Assembly (NCBI RefSeq): GCF_000016645.1
Contig: NC_009441.1
Span: forward strand, 5,456,001 to 5,520,000
Direction: 5' to 3'
Source of the DNA: Flavobacterium johnsoniae UW101
GTDB lineage: Bacteria > Bacteroidota > Bacteroidia > Flavobacteriales > Flavobacteriaceae
DNA: 64,000 nt
The number at the start of each line of letters is the position of its first letter. Position 1 is the first letter of the stretch. This document shows positions 34,683-43,207 of the stretch, piece by piece. The translations under genes were made by a program, and so were the position numbers. Under the pieces are notes generated by a model. It worked only from the letters and a program-made list of their open reading frames with translations, ran no database searches and was not told the DNA's origin.

Positions 34683-34862
34683 GTATTCAGTCGCGGTTGG
34701 CAGTCGTAGTTCTTGGTCGCAGTTGACAGTCGCAGTATTCAGTGTCAGTTTACAGATTGTCAGGCTGAGCGAAGTCGAAGCCCTCGTCACGTAAAAGCCC
34801 TTCGACTTCGCTCAGGGTGACAGCTGTTTTCAAAACTGTAAACTGAGACTGCGACTGTAAAC
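34683..34862. repeat. Nested palindromic repeat with CTTCGACTTCGCTCAGG core
   Basis: The inner palindrome at 34758-34822 (GCTGAGCGAAGTCGAAG / CTTCGACTTCGCTCAG) is enclosed by CAGTTTACAG (34746-34755) and CTGTAAACTG (34836-34845). Further out lie AGTCGCAGT units on the left and ACTGCGACT on the right. The left flank is a degenerate array of CAGTCGCAGT-like units. This is a REP-like intergenic element between pyrB (3' end) and the STAS-like gene. Confidence 0.75.
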
Positions 34863-34868
34863 TAAAAA

Positions 34869-35795
34869 CTATTGAATCTTAGAAGCCAAAAGATAAATAA
34901 CTGCCATTCTAATCGCAACACCATTCTCAACCTGATTTAAGATTACAGAATGATCAGAATCAGCCACTTCAGAAGTAATCTCTACTCCTCTGTTGATTGG
35001 TCCCGGGTGCATGATTACGATTTCTTTATTAAGAGAATCCAAAAGCGGTTTATCTACTCCGTATTGTTGTGCATATTCGCGTGTTGACGGGAAGAAATTT
35101 ACATCCATACGCTCGTTTTGTACACGAAGCATATTCGCAACGTCGCACCATTCTAAAGCTTTGCGTAAATTTGGTTCAACCGTTACCCCAAGAGATTCGA
35201 TATATCTTGGAATCAAGGTTTTTGGTCCGCATACTTTTACTTCTGCGCCCTGCATCTGCAAAGCATATATGTTAGATAAAGCAACTCTCGAATGTAGAAT
35301 ATCGCCTACAATAACTACTTTTTTTCCGGCTACATCGCCCAGTTTTTCTCTAATAGAATAACTGTCTAACAAAGCCTGTGTTGGGTGTTCGTGTGCTCCG
35401 TCTCCGGCGTTTACGATACTGGCTTTGACATTTTTAGATAAAAAATAAGCCGCTCCGGGATTGGAGTGGCGCATTACAACCATATCAACTTTCATCGAAA
35501 GGATATTATTTACAGTATCAATCAGGGTTTCTCCTTTTTTAACCGATGACTGAGCTGCAGAAAAACTGATAACATCAGCAGATAAACGTTTCTGCGCTAA
35601 TTCGAAAGAGAGTTTGGTTCTGGTACTGTTTTCGAAGAAAATATTGGCAATGGTAATATCTCGTAATGAAGGAACTTTTTTAATTGGTCGGTTAATGACT
35701 TCTTTAAAATGATCTGCCGTTTCAAAAATCAGGTTAATATCATTCTCATTGATATATTTTATTCCTAATAAATGATCTACGCTTAATTCTTTCAT
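34869..35795 (-). CDS. pyrB: Aspartate carbamoyltransferase, catalytic subunit
   Basis: A 308-residue cytoplasmic enzyme that joins carbamoyl phosphate and aspartate, the committed step of pyrimidine synthesis. Carbamoyl-phosphate motif FENSTRTKLSFELA, then HPTQALLD and HPGPINRGVEI are all intact. The start is at the ATG at 35795 (MKELSVDHLLGIKYI), which gives the standard length. It lies in a row with an unknown gene and pyrR. No regulatory chain gene (pyrI) is adjacent. Confidence 0.95.
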   Translation of the reverse strand: MKELSVDHLLGIKYINENDINLIFETADHFKEVINRPIKKVPSLRDITIANIFFENSTRTKLSFELAQKRLSADVISFSAAQSSVKKGETLIDTVNNILSMKVDMVVMRHSNPGAAYFLSKNVKASIVNAGDGAHEHPTQALLDSYSIREKLGDVAGKKVVIVGDILHSRVALSNIYALQMQGAEVKVCGPKTLIPRYIESLGVTVEPNLRKALEWCDVANMLRVQNERMDVNFFPSTREYAQQYGVDKPLLDSLNKEIVIMHPGPINRGVEITSEVADSDHSVILNQVENGVAIRMAVIYLLASKIQ

Positions 35796-35874
35796 TTTTG
35801 TTTCTTTAATATTATTTGTCAAATTCTGAATGAAAAATATCTTTCATTCAATGCTTCTTTAAAGAGCAGCTACT

Positions 35875-36516
35875 CTATTCGGTCATTCGGTCTATAACCT
35901 CACCGTAATCCTGAAGATCTCTTGCTTCTTCATCATAAATGTGCTGCCACTTGAAACCCGGAATTTCAATTTTTCGTTTTGCAGTTTCTTCCCACTTCAC
36001 CTCAAAACCATTGTTTCTTAAAACTTCGGCAACTTTTTTTCCAACGCTGATTGTTACTGCATCATCAGAATTGTCTACTTTTTGAAAAGCGATATACAAA
36101 CTTGGATTTTCGGGATCAACCGCTCTCGCTAAATCTTGTTCGTGATAAAAACAGTACCCGTCTGATGTAACATCGTTTTCTCGAAGTTCTCTTTCTACCT
36201 CAACCACTTCATATTCGCCGTCACTTGTTGTGTAACCCGCATTGTGAAGTGCTATAATATTCTGACCGCATAATTCATCAAACGCATTTATAAGCCTTTC
36301 AGTATCTGTGGGGCTTTTCCATTGTTTACTTTCTGCAAGTAACTTTTGGTATTCCTGGTCGATTTTTTCAAAAGCCCATTCTTCAGAAATTTCGTCCTCA
36401 AATTCATTATCTTCAATTTCTTCCATGATGTTATCTTTAATATCATCAATAGAAAGAAATCCCATTCTTACCTGATTAAAAATTGACTCATAAATAAACT
36501 CTTCGTTCTCTGTCAT
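35875..36516 (-). CDS. Unknown protein between pyrR and pyrB, 213 aa
   Basis: A soluble, strongly acidic protein (early stretch EEIEDNEFEDEISEEWAFEKID). The middle has YCFYHEQDLARAV and PSLYIAFQKVDN, and the end VLRNNGFEVKWEETAKRKIEIPGFKWQHIYD. The pattern resembles a DUF6891-type family, from memory and with low certainty. It lies between pyrR and pyrB on the same strand with gaps of about 80 bases, but no pyrimidine function is known for it. Confidence 0.7.
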   Translation of the reverse strand: MTENEEFIYESIFNQVRMGFLSIDDIKDNIMEEIEDNEFEDEISEEWAFEKIDQEYQKLLAESKQWKSPTDTERLINAFDELCGQNIIALHNAGYTTSDGEYEVVEVERELRENDVTSDGYCFYHEQDLARAVDPENPSLYIAFQKVDNSDDAVTISVGKKVAEVLRNNGFEVKWEETAKRKIEIPGFKWQHIYDEEARDLQDYGEVIDRMTE

Positions 36517-36519
36517 GCT

Positions 36520-36598
36520 TTATTGTTTAATCGTTAATTTGTTTAATCGTTTAATTATCATTTTCCCGATTAAACAATTAACCGGTTAACCGATCAAA
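36520..36598. repeat. TTTAATCGTTTAATCG-type AT-rich repeat, copy 2
   Basis: Direct units TTGTTTAATCGTTAA followed by inverted CGATTAAACAATTAACCGG-like units fill the gap between pyrR and the unknown gene. It resembles 34172-34260. Confidence 0.55.
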
Positions 36599-37138
36599 CT
36601 AATTTGTCACTAGGTGAACAACATCTTCACCATCGTTTTCTTTCCAGCTTACAATTACTTTTTCACCATTAATAGCATCTACCTGACGACCGCGATAATC
36701 TGGCTGAATAGGTAAATGACGGCTGAAACGTCTGTCTATTAAAACCAATAATTCAATTTCAGATGGTCTTCCGAAAGATTGAATAGCGGTTAGCGCAGAA
36801 CGAATGCTTCGTCCTGTAAACAAAACGTCATCGATAAAAATGACTTTTTTGTCTTCGACTATAAAATTGATTTGAGTTTTATTGGCTTCAAGCGGTTTAT
36901 CAGTACGACGGAAATCATCTCTAAAAAAAGTGATGTCCAAATATCCCAAAGAAATTTCAGGAACTTTGTATTCGTTTTCTAATATTTGTTTTAAACGTTC
37001 AGCTAAAAAAACACCTCTCGGCTGAATTCCAACCAAAATTGTATTAGAGAAATCTAGATGTTTTTCGATTAACTGACAAGCCAAACGATGGAGTATGATA
37101 GTAACTTCTTTCGAATTAAGTAATACTTTTTGACTCAT
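36599..37138 (-). CDS. pyrR: PyrR, bifunctional pyr operon regulator / uracil phosphoribosyltransferase
   Basis: A 179-residue phosphoribosyltransferase-fold protein. The PRPP-binding loop VIFIDDVLFTGRSIRSALTAI, IVGIQPRGVFLAERL near the N-terminus and LVLIDRRFSRHLPIQPDYRG match PyrR. In Bacillus PyrR binds pyr mRNA to attenuate transcription and has weak UPRT activity. Whether it binds RNA here is not shown, and no anti-terminator hairpin upstream of pyrB is obvious. The start is at the ATG at 37138, giving the standard length. A -7 box lies 24 bases upstream. Confidence 0.93.
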   Translation of the reverse strand: MSQKVLLNSKEVTIILHRLACQLIEKHLDFSNTILVGIQPRGVFLAERLKQILENEYKVPEISLGYLDITFFRDDFRRTDKPLEANKTQINFIVEDKKVIFIDDVLFTGRSIRSALTAIQSFGRPSEIELLVLIDRRFSRHLPIQPDYRGRQVDAINGEKVIVSWKENDGEDVVHLVTN

Positions 37139-37162
37139 AAGTAATTGTAATGTTTGGTTGCG

Positions 37163-37170
37163 CAAATATA
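37163..37170 (-). promoter_or_regulatory. -7 box of the pyrR transcript
   Basis: On the minus strand this reads TATATTTG, an exact TAnnTTTG match 24 bases before the ATG. No -33 TTG is found at the usual distance. Confidence 0.45.
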
Positions 37171-37362
37171 AGGAATCTGATTTTATTTGTTGGGGTGTTG
37201 GGGTTGGAAATATTTTTTTGAATACTTCAAACTTTCAATTAAACAAAATGACAAATATATACTACTCAAAATCACATTTTCAAAAATAAATTCTTCTTGT
37301 CTTAACAAGTTTAAACTTAAAATTTTACTTTAGCACCATACAAAAAATAACATTAAATAATT

Positions 37363-37911
37363 ATGAGTTTTTTTAAAAGACTATTTTCCTCAAAAAAAGA
37401 ATCAAGTAACTATGGGACTAGCCAAAGTAAAAATAAAATTAATACCAAAGAATATTTCGACGACAGATATACTGAAGACATTATAGATCCAAAAATGTTA
37501 GAAGGTTGTTTGAAAATGATCGAAAGTTATTTTATAGAAAACAAAATTGAAAGAAAAATTGAAAGCCCAATTAATCATCCTATAAACTTGGATCAGGTTG
37601 ATCAAGATGGTTTTGGTTTCTTGCTATATTGTAAAGCTTTTCAAATTGAAGAATCTCAAGCAGCTATGTTTTTATCATATTCTTTCAGTGATTTTCTAAT
37701 AAAGAAATACGGTTTTAAATTATACATTGATTCTAAACCAGATTACCCGTTAAGAAGCATGACGTTAAAATATGAAAAAGATGAAGTTTTTTTATCTCTA
37801 TATCCTTTTGAATATACAACTAAAGTTTTGAATGGAAACTCAACATTTTCAGATTTGGTAGAAAAAATAAAAACTCAAATTGACGAAATGCCAGACCTTG
37901 AAGATCTTTGA
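37363..37911 (+). CDS. Hypothetical cytoplasmic protein, 182 aa
   Basis: Not recognised. No signal peptide: the N-terminus is basic and lysine/serine-rich (MSFFKRLFSSKKESS). The middle has DPKMLEGCLKMIESYF and FGFLLYCKAFQIEESQAAMFLSYSFSDFLIKKYG, and the end is acidic. The look is that of a small alpha/beta protein such as an immunity or SUKH-like protein, but no motif proves this. A membrane-protein gene follows 35 bases later. Confidence 0.65.
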   Translation: MSFFKRLFSSKKESSNYGTSQSKNKINTKEYFDDRYTEDIIDPKMLEGCLKMIESYFIENKIERKIESPINHPINLDQVDQDGFGFLLYCKAFQIEESQAAMFLSYSFSDFLIKKYGFKLYIDSKPDYPLRSMTLKYEKDEVFLSLYPFEYTTKVLNGNSTFSDLVEKIKTQIDEMPDLEDL

Positions 37912-37946
37912 AAATTATTAGAATTTAAAAAATAAATCAAAGCTTT

Positions 37947-38330
37947 ATGAAATTTCTAACAAAAACTAGAAACATATTTTTATTAGACAGCCTTGGAGCT
38001 TTACTTACTTCCATTCTACTCTATTTTATCCTGAGAAATTTCAATGATTATTTTGGTTTATCTAAAGACATTTTTGAACTACTTTCAATTATAGCATTCA
38101 TATTTTTCGCTTATTCAATTAGCTGTTATTTTTTAGTCAAACAAAATTGGAGATCGTTTTTAAAAATAATCTGTGGGGCTAATATCTTGTATTGCCTTCT
38201 CACATTTGGAATTATATTATATAACTATGAAACTATTTCTATTTATCGAACAATTTACTTTCTAGCAGAAATAGCTGTAATTATTGGACTCGTTATTTTA
38301 GAAATGAAAATTATAAAATCAAAATCCTAA
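37947..38330 (+). CDS. Small four-TM membrane protein, 127 aa
   Basis: Four hydrophobic segments (SLGALLTSILLYFIL, LLSIIAFIFFAYSISCYFLV, IICGANILYCLLTFGIILY, TIYFLAEIAVIIGLVIL) joined by short loops. This pattern is common among small flavobacterial membrane proteins of unknown function. It probably shares a transcript with the gene before it. Confidence 0.7.
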   Translation: MKFLTKTRNIFLLDSLGALLTSILLYFILRNFNDYFGLSKDIFELLSIIAFIFFAYSISCYFLVKQNWRSFLKIICGANILYCLLTFGIILYNYETISIYRTIYFLAEIAVIIGLVILEMKIIKSKS

Positions 38331-38409
38331 AACATTTCCAAAAAATTCTATAACACATTTTTCTGATTCGTGAAGTAATTTTAATATACAAATTTAAAAA
38401 CTCAGAATC

Positions 38410-38583
38410 ATGCAAAATAAAATTACAAGATTGTTAATGGTATTCGTAATACTGTTTTCATTTACAAGCTGCGAATTAGTTGGAGACATTTTTAAAGCCG
38501 GAATGGGATTCGGGATATTTATCGTAATCTTTATCGTTGCGATTGTTATCTGGATTTTAGCAAAAGTCTTTGGCAGTAAATAA
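38410..38583 (+). CDS. 57-aa membrane lipoprotein-like small protein
   Basis: A short ORF starting at the ATG at 38410. It encodes a lipoprotein-type leader (RLLMVFVILFSFTSCELVG, Cys at residue 21), then a hydrophobic segment (FGIFIVIFIVAIVIWILA) and a basic end (KVFGSK). The arrangement of leader plus single membrane helix is conserved in many flavobacteria. A rho-independent terminator follows seven bases after the stop, which supports it as a real gene. The function is unknown. Confidence 0.75.
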   Translation: MQNKITRLLMVFVILFSFTSCELVGDIFKAGMGFGIFIVIFIVAIVIWILAKVFGSK

Positions 38584-38589
38584 GATATA

Positions 38590-38629
38590 AAAAAATCCCC
38601 GTTATTTTCATAGCGGGGATTTTCTTTTT
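38590..38629. terminator. Terminator after the 57-aa gene
   Basis: The stem AAAATCCCCGTTAT / ATAGCGGGGATTTT, with near-perfect pairing, is followed by CTTTTT. It is A-rich on the left, so it can also end the convergent ABC-F transcript. Confidence 0.8.
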
Positions 38630-38703
38630 AAACCAAAAATTAAAATCCCAAACTCCAAGTTTAATCTGGAATTTGGGATTTTTAATATTATAATTTTTAA
38701 AGA

Positions 38704-40470
<1,767 letters not shown>

Positions 40471-40480
40471 ACGTAATCTT

Positions 40481-40656
40481 GTCATTTCGAGGGACGAGAA
40501 ATCTTCGCGAGAAACTCCACTTCTATAATCGCCAATCTTTGTCGAGCTACTTGTGGAGATTTCTCCTTTCGTCGAAATGACAAAAATGGGGTTACTTTAT
40601 CGATTAACTAGTGAGATTTCTCCTTTCAGTCGAAATGACAAAAATGGGGTTACTTT
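40481..40656. repeat. REP-like element with GTCATTTCGA / TCGAAATGAC ends and a duplicated 43-bp arm
   Basis: GTCATTTCGA at 40481 pairs with TCGAAATGAC at 40572-40581, with further pairing of GAGAAATCT and AGATTTCTC inside. The right arm with its tail (GAGATTTCTCCTTTC...GGGGTTACTTT, 40556-40598) is repeated at 40613-40656 with one inserted base. It lies just past the stop of the TlpA-type gene. Confidence 0.8.
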
Positions 40657-40671
40657 GCGAGATTAATTTAG

Positions 40672-41442
40672 CTAGAGCTTACTTTCTTTCGCAAGCGCCA
40701 CTTCAAGACTCTCAAAGTTTGGGAGCACTTTTGCAATCATTCCTTCTTTGTTTAAAATAAAATGTGTTGGAAATGAATTGAGCTGTAAGGCTTCGTTCAT
40801 GTAATCTTTCATGTTTGGAATTACAGAATACAAGAGAGGTTTTCTGGCTAAGAATGTTTTTAATTGTTCTGGTGAATCTTCGGCCAAACTCATAAAAACA
40901 ATATCTTTTCGGTCTTTATATGCTGAAACCAGTTTGTTTACTTGCGGAAATTCTCTAATGCATGGCGTGCAATGAATGTACCAGCATTTTATAACGATAA
41001 TTTTTCCTTTCATGGATTCATTGGTTACCAGATTTCCGTCTAAATCTTTAAAAGAGAATTTTGGAAATGCTGTTCCTTCCATTTTATAGTTTTTGTAAGC
41101 ATCAAAACCTATTTGATTAATTGTTGCTTTTATACTCGTATCTGATTTTGGCTGAATTTTAAATAACTTATAAATGTAAATAGCAGCTTCTGATTTTAAT
41201 CTAACCGGGATGAAATTTCCATTAGCCAGCTGATCTAAAAAAGATTCTTTTGAAATTTCTTTTGAAGATGCGTCTAAAGCAGTAAAATCTCTGGAAAGCA
41301 TTATTTTTTTATTGTAAGCAGACCAATCTTGGAAAGTTTTTTGAATTTGAATTGGATCAACTTCTGGATTTCCGAATTTATTTTGAGCTGTACTTATTGT
41401 AAAAATTAAAAGAAGAGTAATTAGGCTGATGAATTTCTGCAT
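40672..41442 (-). CDS. TlpA-family thioredoxin-like thiol oxidoreductase
   Basis: A 256-residue exported protein with a signal peptide (1-19, ending ISTAQ). The thioredoxin fold occupies about residues 115-256, with the active-site CTPC in CWYIHCTPCIREFP and the cis-proline region LNSFPTHFILNKEG. The N-terminal 100 residues are a Bacteroidota-specific extension. Such proteins act as reductases in the periplasm, for example in cytochrome c maturation or repair. It is monocistronic with its own promoter. Confidence 0.9.
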   Translation of the reverse strand: MQKFISLITLLLIFTISTAQNKFGNPEVDPIQIQKTFQDWSAYNKKIMLSRDFTALDASSKEISKESFLDQLANGNFIPVRLKSEAAIYIYKLFKIQPKSDTSIKATINQIGFDAYKNYKMEGTAFPKFSFKDLDGNLVTNESMKGKIIVIKCWYIHCTPCIREFPQVNKLVSAYKDRKDIVFMSLAEDSPEQLKTFLARKPLLYSVIPNMKDYMNEALQLNSFPTHFILNKEGMIAKVLPNFESLEVALAKESKL

Positions 41443-41465
41443 TATGAAACAATTGTATTTGATCT

Positions 41466-41495
41466 CAAAAATAGTGAAAGTTTTTTAACCGCAAA
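41466..41495 (-). promoter_or_regulatory. Promoter of the TlpA-type gene
   Basis: On the minus strand TTTG (from 41495), 18 bases, then TATTTTTG (41466-41473) matches the promoter consensus. As for the ABC-F gene, the -33 box is part of a GCAAAG repeat unit. Confidence 0.6.
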
Positions 41496-41530
41496 GACGC
41501 GAAGGTATTCGCAAAGTTCGCAAAGGGTTT
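41483..41530. repeat. GCAAAGACGCGAAGG-type repeat, short copy
   Basis: Units CGCAAAGACGCGAAGG, CGCAAAGTTCGCAAAGGG lie upstream of the TlpA-type gene and overlap its -33 box. Confidence 0.6.
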
Positions 41531-41585
41531 CTCGCTCCCAATAGCTATTGAGACTGCAGATTTAGAAGATTTTTTTCTTCAAAAA

Positions 41586-41816
41586 TTATTTTACTTGAAA
41601 ACTGAGCAAATCAGCAAGTTCAATATCTAAAGCATTTGCAATTCTAATAAGAGTTTTTATACCTGTATTTATTTTAGCTCTTTCAATTCTGCCAATTTGA
41701 TTTCGAGGAATACCACAATCATCAGCCAAATCCTGCTGAGATAAACCTCTTTTTTCACGCAACTTTCTAATGTGAGTTCCAAGATTTATAATAAAAGTTT
41801 CTTCTGAAATATCCAT
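41586..41816 (-). CDS. XRE-family helix-turn-helix regulator, 76 aa
   Basis: A 76-residue protein that is almost entirely an HTH_3 domain: IRKLREKRGLSQQDLADDCGIPRNQIGRIERAKINTGIKTLIRIANALDI. It is of the small Cro/C.Esp1396I type seen in restriction-control, phage and stand-alone regulators. Divergent from a 76-aa gene of unknown function across 82 bases that contain a perfect 16-bp palindrome, its probable operator. Confidence 0.9.
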   Translation of the reverse strand: MDISEETFIINLGTHIRKLREKRGLSQQDLADDCGIPRNQIGRIERAKINTGIKTLIRIANALDIELADLLSFQVK

Positions 41817-41849
41817 ATTTCAAAAGTCATAACAAATATTTTTTATTGT

Positions 41850-41865
41850 GACACAAATTTGTGTC
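41850..41865. promoter_or_regulatory. Perfect 16-bp palindromic operator GACACAAATTTGTGTC
   Basis: A perfect palindrome in the middle of the XRE / 76-aa divergent gap. XRE dimers bind such sites. A TATATTTA -7-like box for the rightward gene follows at 41875-41882, so binding could block that promoter. Confidence 0.65.
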
Positions 41866-41898
41866 AAAAATTAATATATTTACACAAAAAATAAGATA

Positions 41899-42129
41899 AT
41901 GATTACAGAAATGCCTTTAAATGAAATCGAAGTCAAATTAAATGACTTTTTTACTGATAAGATTGACTGCAAAGAGATGGCTAAAATGATACGAGAAGTA
42001 AATAATGCTCTTTCGTTATGTGTTATGAGAGGATGTGAAACTATAGAATCTGAAATAAAGAATATCGATGATAATTTTTACTGGCTTAATAAACTTGCAG
42101 AAACTCTAGATCCTTATCTGGATGCTTAA
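41899..42129 (+). CDS. Unknown protein divergent from XRE regulator, 76 aa
   Basis: Not recognised. A small, acidic, probably all-helical cytoplasmic protein (MPLNEIEVKLNDFFTDKIDCKEMAKMIREVNNALSLCVMRG). Three cysteines, no signal or membrane segment. It is divergent from the XRE gene, sharing its control region. A terminator (42157-42198) follows the stop by 27 bases. Confidence 0.65.
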   Translation: MITEMPLNEIEVKLNDFFTDKIDCKEMAKMIREVNNALSLCVMRGCETIESEIKNIDDNFYWLNKLAETLDPYLDA

Positions 42130-42156
42130 AATAATTGAGAGATCTTTTTTTTTAAC

Positions 42157-42198
42157 CATAAAAAAACCTGACAGTAAAAAACTGTCAGGTTCATAATG
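42157..42198. terminator. Terminator, copy 1 of an identical 42-bp pair
   Basis: The stem AACCTGACAGT / ACTGTCAGGTT with an AAAAA loop and an A7 left flank. The same 42 bases recur without change at 43031-43072. It lies between the convergent 76-aa gene and the DUF3592 gene. Confidence 0.85.
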
Positions 42199-42223
42199 TC
42201 AAAAATATTTTTTAAAGTCTTAA

Positions 42224-42922
42224 TTAATTATCCATAACTGGTAAAAATGAAATATCCATATAGTAATTCTTTGGATTATCTGGATCAATCAAAACTTTAA
42301 TTTCATCTGTTTTTATAAATTCCGTTGGATCAAACCAAATATTTTCACTTTCAAAAACATACATCTTATTCGTTTGTATATTGAACCATTGACTCTTTAT
42401 TTGATAAGGATTCCTCCCATTTACTTCAAAATTGTAATTTAATTGTACTTCATTAAATGTTGTTGAAATTCTTTTTCCATTATCAAGTAAATATTGTTTT
42501 TTCCTTTGTTTTTTTATTCCATATAAAATAATTAAAAAACCAACTAGAAAAAATATAATCCCAAAAATCCCCATAACTAATACCCCAAGCCATAAAGATT
42601 CAAAACTATTAATATTTGCTTTGTTTGGTTCCTTAGGATTATACATAATTTCTACAGTCTCTCCTACATTATAACTCGGCGGATTACTGCTTACAGATGA
42701 AGTAATTTCAATTTTACTTCCTTCTTTGGTAATAAAAGATACAACCGGAGCATACATTATTGAATTATTTGATCTTTCCCTAACCAATTCAACGACATCA
42801 CCTTGCACAACTTCAGCTTTTTTTATAAAAGCCTGTTTATCTAAATAAAGATAAACTGTTCCAACTAGCAAAACTAAACCAGCAGCTGTAAACAAATATT
42901 TAATAATTGATATAATTTTCAT
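42224..42922 (-). CDS. DUF3592 membrane protein, 232 aa
   Basis: A protein with an N-terminal membrane segment (YLFTAAGLVLLVGTVYLYL), an extracytoplasmic beta-rich part matching DUF3592 (VVELVRERSNNSIMYAPVVSFITKEG, YNVGETVEIMYNPKEPNKANI), then a second segment (LGVLVMGIFGIIFFLVGFLIIL) and a C-terminal beta domain. The family function is unknown. The gene is bracketed by two identical 42-bp terminator copies. A TATTTTTG -7 box lies 23 bases upstream (42946-42953 on the minus strand). Confidence 0.8.
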   Translation of the reverse strand: MKIISIIKYLFTAAGLVLLVGTVYLYLDKQAFIKKAEVVQGDVVELVRERSNNSIMYAPVVSFITKEGSKIEITSSVSSNPPSYNVGETVEIMYNPKEPNKANINSFESLWLGVLVMGIFGIIFFLVGFLIILYGIKKQRKKQYLLDNGKRISTTFNEVQLNYNFEVNGRNPYQIKSQWFNIQTNKMYVFESENIWFDPTEFIKTDEIKVLIDPDNPKNYYMDISFLPVMDN

Positions 42923-43030
42923 TTATTTCTGTTAAAAAATTTATGCAAAAATAATTTCACCTAATACAATAACTAACCTCTATAAGTTTTTATGCTATCA
43001 GAAAAAGACTTTTTTTTAAGTTTCTTTAAT

Positions 43031-43072
43031 CATAAAAAAACCTGACAGTAAAAAACTGTCAGGTTCATAATG
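43031..43072. terminator. Terminator of chiA, copy 2 of an identical 42-bp pair
   Basis: Identical to 42157-42198 over 42 bases. It lies 136 bases past the chiA stop and upstream of the DUF3592 gene, so it can end the chitinase transcript. Confidence 0.8.
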
Positions 43073-43207
43073 CGCATCCTTAGGCAAAAACCAAATAACA
43101 AATTACCTAAAGCCGCATTTGTTCGAAATAAAAATCAGCTAAAAAATAAATAACCAAACTCAATTTTAACCGTCCCATCTTTTTATTTCTAAATTTTCAA
43201 TCATTTA

